A stretch of 64,000 nucleotides of DNA from Lagopus muta (lineage: Eukaryota; Chordata; Aves; Galliformes; Phasianidae), in assembly GCF_023343835.1 (NCBI RefSeq), contig NC_064437.1, positions 16,425,501-16,489,500 of the forward strand, given 5' to 3'. The position numbers and the translations under genes were made by a program. The notes under the pieces were generated by a model that was not told where the DNA came from, did no database searches, and saw only the letters and a program-made list of their open reading frames with translations. This document shows positions 61,494-64,000 of this stretch, one piece after another (position 1 is the stretch's first letter; each line of letters opens with the position of its first letter).

Positions 61494-63477
61494 ACCCGAC
61501 AGCAATACCAGCCTTGTGGCTCAAGAGCTCCTGCTTGAGACCATTCCAGGCAAGCTGTAAAACGTGCCAGGGCTCCAACTGTCAACGTGACGACGACATG
61601 CCAAGGATCACTGGGGACTTACACCACTAAGAAGAAAATGACCCTCATGTCATCATTTACAGCAATCACTACTGGCCGTCACCAGGCAGCCGCCTGCTGG
61701 CCTGTCTGCACAGCCGGCAGCAATGCCACACGCAGGGCGGCTTGGGGGCAGAGACCAGATGCTGGGTGGCAGGTGCTCACATCCTGGTCAGTGGGCAAGG
61801 AAAATGCTTCAGTGCCAAAGCATGTGCTTCTGCTATCAGAAAGAGATGTAAGTACGGACTGACCATCAGCTACACAGGTGTCACTGCTATCAGTTTGTGC
61901 CTGTTAGCAGGCTTGCTTATTGCTGTGTCAGTATTAAAGCTGCTGTGAGAAACCTTCACTTGATACGTGCTCAGGAGAGCAGCACTGAGCAAGGGAACAG
62001 TCAGTGGGTCAGACACACAGAGACAGAGCCACGGACAGACAGCAAAGGGTGCAAATAAATACTGAGAGCGCAGTGAAGACTCCCAACTGCCAGAAGGCCT
62101 TCCTACTTTGAAACATCTAAACCAAGCACGTACCTATTGATGGGCACTGATGCCGCCATAACTGGTGTGAGAACTGTGCACAGTCAGGATGCTCAGATAC
62201 GTGAGGGTTTCTGTCCAGAAAGGGGCAAACGTGTGACTTGGAAGCAAAGGGAAGAATGCCATCATGTATTTTGTGGTACATAGAGCTGTTGTGCCAAACG
62301 TGGACTGAAGGCAAGTTTGGCTACCCACAGCCACAGAACAGCTATGGCTTGTAAGCAGTTTTGTGTTGACTTTGTTATCAAAACCATACCATTAAGTGCC
62401 ATTTTCTTCTCACTTTGAGTACTTTCAATGTATCTGGTTTACAGATTTCTTCTCTAAATCTATCGTGGAAATGTTCAGTGTTCCTTTTATCTTTGTACAT
62501 CATAATTGTAAAGGAAGCTTGGGAACAGATATTAAAAAAAAAACAACAAAACCAGAGATGTTTGGAGATTAGCACTCTGAGATTTCTGGAAGAAAACCAA
62601 TAAAAAAGAAAGTTATGAGTAGAGAATTTGAATGGGAGATCTGTTACTAAAGCTTGAAGGCAGCTGGAAAAATTTCACAGTTCTTTGGAAAAGCAAGCAG
62701 AGATCGGGCACAAAGAGAAACTCTGCAGTCCTACGCATGGTGAGCCTGATAGCTAGCCAGTAAGTATTCACCTCAAGATCTAGAAGCAACTATCAGAAAG
62801 CATGAATTAATTGGAAAAAAATGGAGATTGGTGCTTGATCCCTTAAAGCCCTTTTGCTGCTTCCTCATTCTCAGCATATCTATTTCTACTGAAGTATTTC
62901 TGAGATCATCAAAATACTGGACTTTTCATTTACTCTCCAGGCAACAAATTGTGAAAATATATATAAAGGTGATAGAGTCTGATTTTATTTTAAACTAAAC
63001 ACCTATATTTAATTCAGAGCTTGCACATTAAAGCTATTATTTAAAAAAGATTTAAGAATAGAATAAAAGTCAGACTGTCCCATACAAGAGGATGGGAATG
63101 CAGAAACCTTATGCTGTTATCACCACCTGTGCTCTGACAGCTAAGTGCTCATTGCCCTGATACTCATTACTGCCTTATCCTTCATTTTTATTATGTCATT
63201 CTAGATAATGTGAGTAGAAAAACACTTCAGCAGAAGCAAATATGCTTACAGAAGGTTTCTAAAAGAAACTCAGTGAGCAAAACTAGAGGTTTCCTAAAGG
63301 AAAACACCAAATACAAAGCATGGAAGGGGAAAACTAAGTGTGCAGTTGAATCAGTTTATTCTAATGGTTACTTTTTAAGAAGGAAAGTGGTATTATTTCT
63401 ATGTTGAAAGGAAGGAAGACAGTGAAGAGGAAGGAGAGGACCTTGCAGACCAACTACACTCAGCACTTCACCTAGCT

Positions 63478-63670
63478 ATCACTGAATCCCAAGGAGGTTG
63501 TGGATGCCCCATCCCTGGAGGCATTCAAGGCCACGCTGGATGTGGCTCTGAGCAGCCTGCTCTAGAGGTTGGTGACCCTGGCCATGGCAGGGGGGTTAAA
63601 ACTATATGATCTTGTAGGTCCTTTTCAACACAGGCCATTTGACGACATTCTATGACAGTGATTCTATGAA
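63478..63670 (+). repeat. CR1 LINE 3' end
   Basis: Reads GGATGCCCCATCCCTGGAGG, CATTCAAGGCCACGCTGGAT, CTCTGAGCAGCCTGCTCTAG and a tail with ATTCTATGA octamers. It is the clearest CR1 copy in the window. Confidence 0.9.
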
Positions 63671-64000
63671 TCACTGAGGTAAAGAACCTGAAAGGCATAG
63701 TCACCTGAACCTGGTTCCCAGTCAAATGTCTGTTAAAATGTAACTCCTGGACTAAGAAATTAAATGTGATTTTGTCCCACAGCAAGCAAAACACCATAAA
63801 ATAATTTTCTCCTCAGCAGTTTCAGGAAGAACACAGTCATGCACCTAGGCCTGGCTGGTCTCATGGAGCACAGACATTGCTCTATACCAGGCAGCTCCTG
63901 TTTGCCCTGAAAAGGAGAGCAGGATGGCATTTTGTTCCCAGGGTTCCCCTGCCTGCTGGCCTCCAGTTACAAGGCTGCTCCCTTCCTCTCCTGCACTGCC

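Larger units (their letters stand above)
50553..64000 (-). other. CNN3: CNN3 intron 1 (partial, runs off the window)
   Basis: More than 13.4 kb with no further CNN3 exon, consistent with a very long first intron as in mammals. It holds two CR1 copies (58003-58175 and 63478-63670), a 37-bp hairpin at 57978, small tandem repeats (52842, 56442, 61434), GC-richer patches near 51400-51850, 59600-59780 and 61270-61800 with composition-driven ORFs, and an orphan plus-strand ORF at 54333. Confidence 0.75.

Noticed and set aside
61222-61578. 118-codon minus-strand ORF
   Set aside because: Overlaps plus-strand ORFs and a local direct repeat; low-information Ala/Glu/Leu-rich translation.
1-64000. CRISPR arrays, operons, phage or bacterial defence systems, tRNA or rRNA genes
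   Set aside because: Spliced genes, CR1 elements and AT-rich introns mark vertebrate DNA. I saw no regularly spaced repeats and no structured RNA gene I could support.

Overview
This window is ordinary vertebrate nuclear DNA: low gene density, long introns with GT..AG borders, and a CpG-island promoter. It is almost certainly from a galliform bird, most likely chicken. The main evidence is repeat content: four stretches have the CR1 3' tail that ends in ATTCTATGA-type octamers, and intron 12 of the first gene holds a Galluhop-like (mariner) element. The order SLC44A3 then CNN3, convergent, matches human 1p21.3; assigning it to chicken chromosome 8 is an inference from synteny.

Layout. 1-4380 is intergenic; it holds a small CpG cluster at about 2935-3010 with a near-perfect CTCF-type motif. 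4383-4880 is the CpG-island promoter and first exon of SLC44A3. 4765-42380 (+) is SLC44A3 (choline transporter-like protein 3, CTL3). I rebuilt 16 coding exons; all junctions keep frame and give a 653-residue protein, with a poly(A) signal at 42606. 42630-45640 is a short convergent intergenic gap with two CR1 scraps. 45640-50552 (-) holds the 3' part of CNN3 (calponin-3). Six exons encode 312 residues; the first exon (about 19 residues) is not in the window. 50553-64000 is therefore CNN3 intron 1, more than 13.4 kb long. It holds CR1 pieces, a strong hairpin, small tandem repeats and one coding-like orphan ORF on the plus strand.

The two genes are not known to work together. SLC44A3 is a polytopic membrane protein of the choline transporter-like family. 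CNN3 is a cytoplasmic actin-binding calponin. They only share a convergent arrangement. I see no bacterial, phage, CRISPR or novel multi-gene system here. The points most worth a second look are the SLC44A3 C-terminus (splice versus read-through of the last donor), an overlapping upstream ORF, a G-quadruplex motif next to the exon 8 acceptor, the CTCF motif, and the orphan ORF at 54333-54479.
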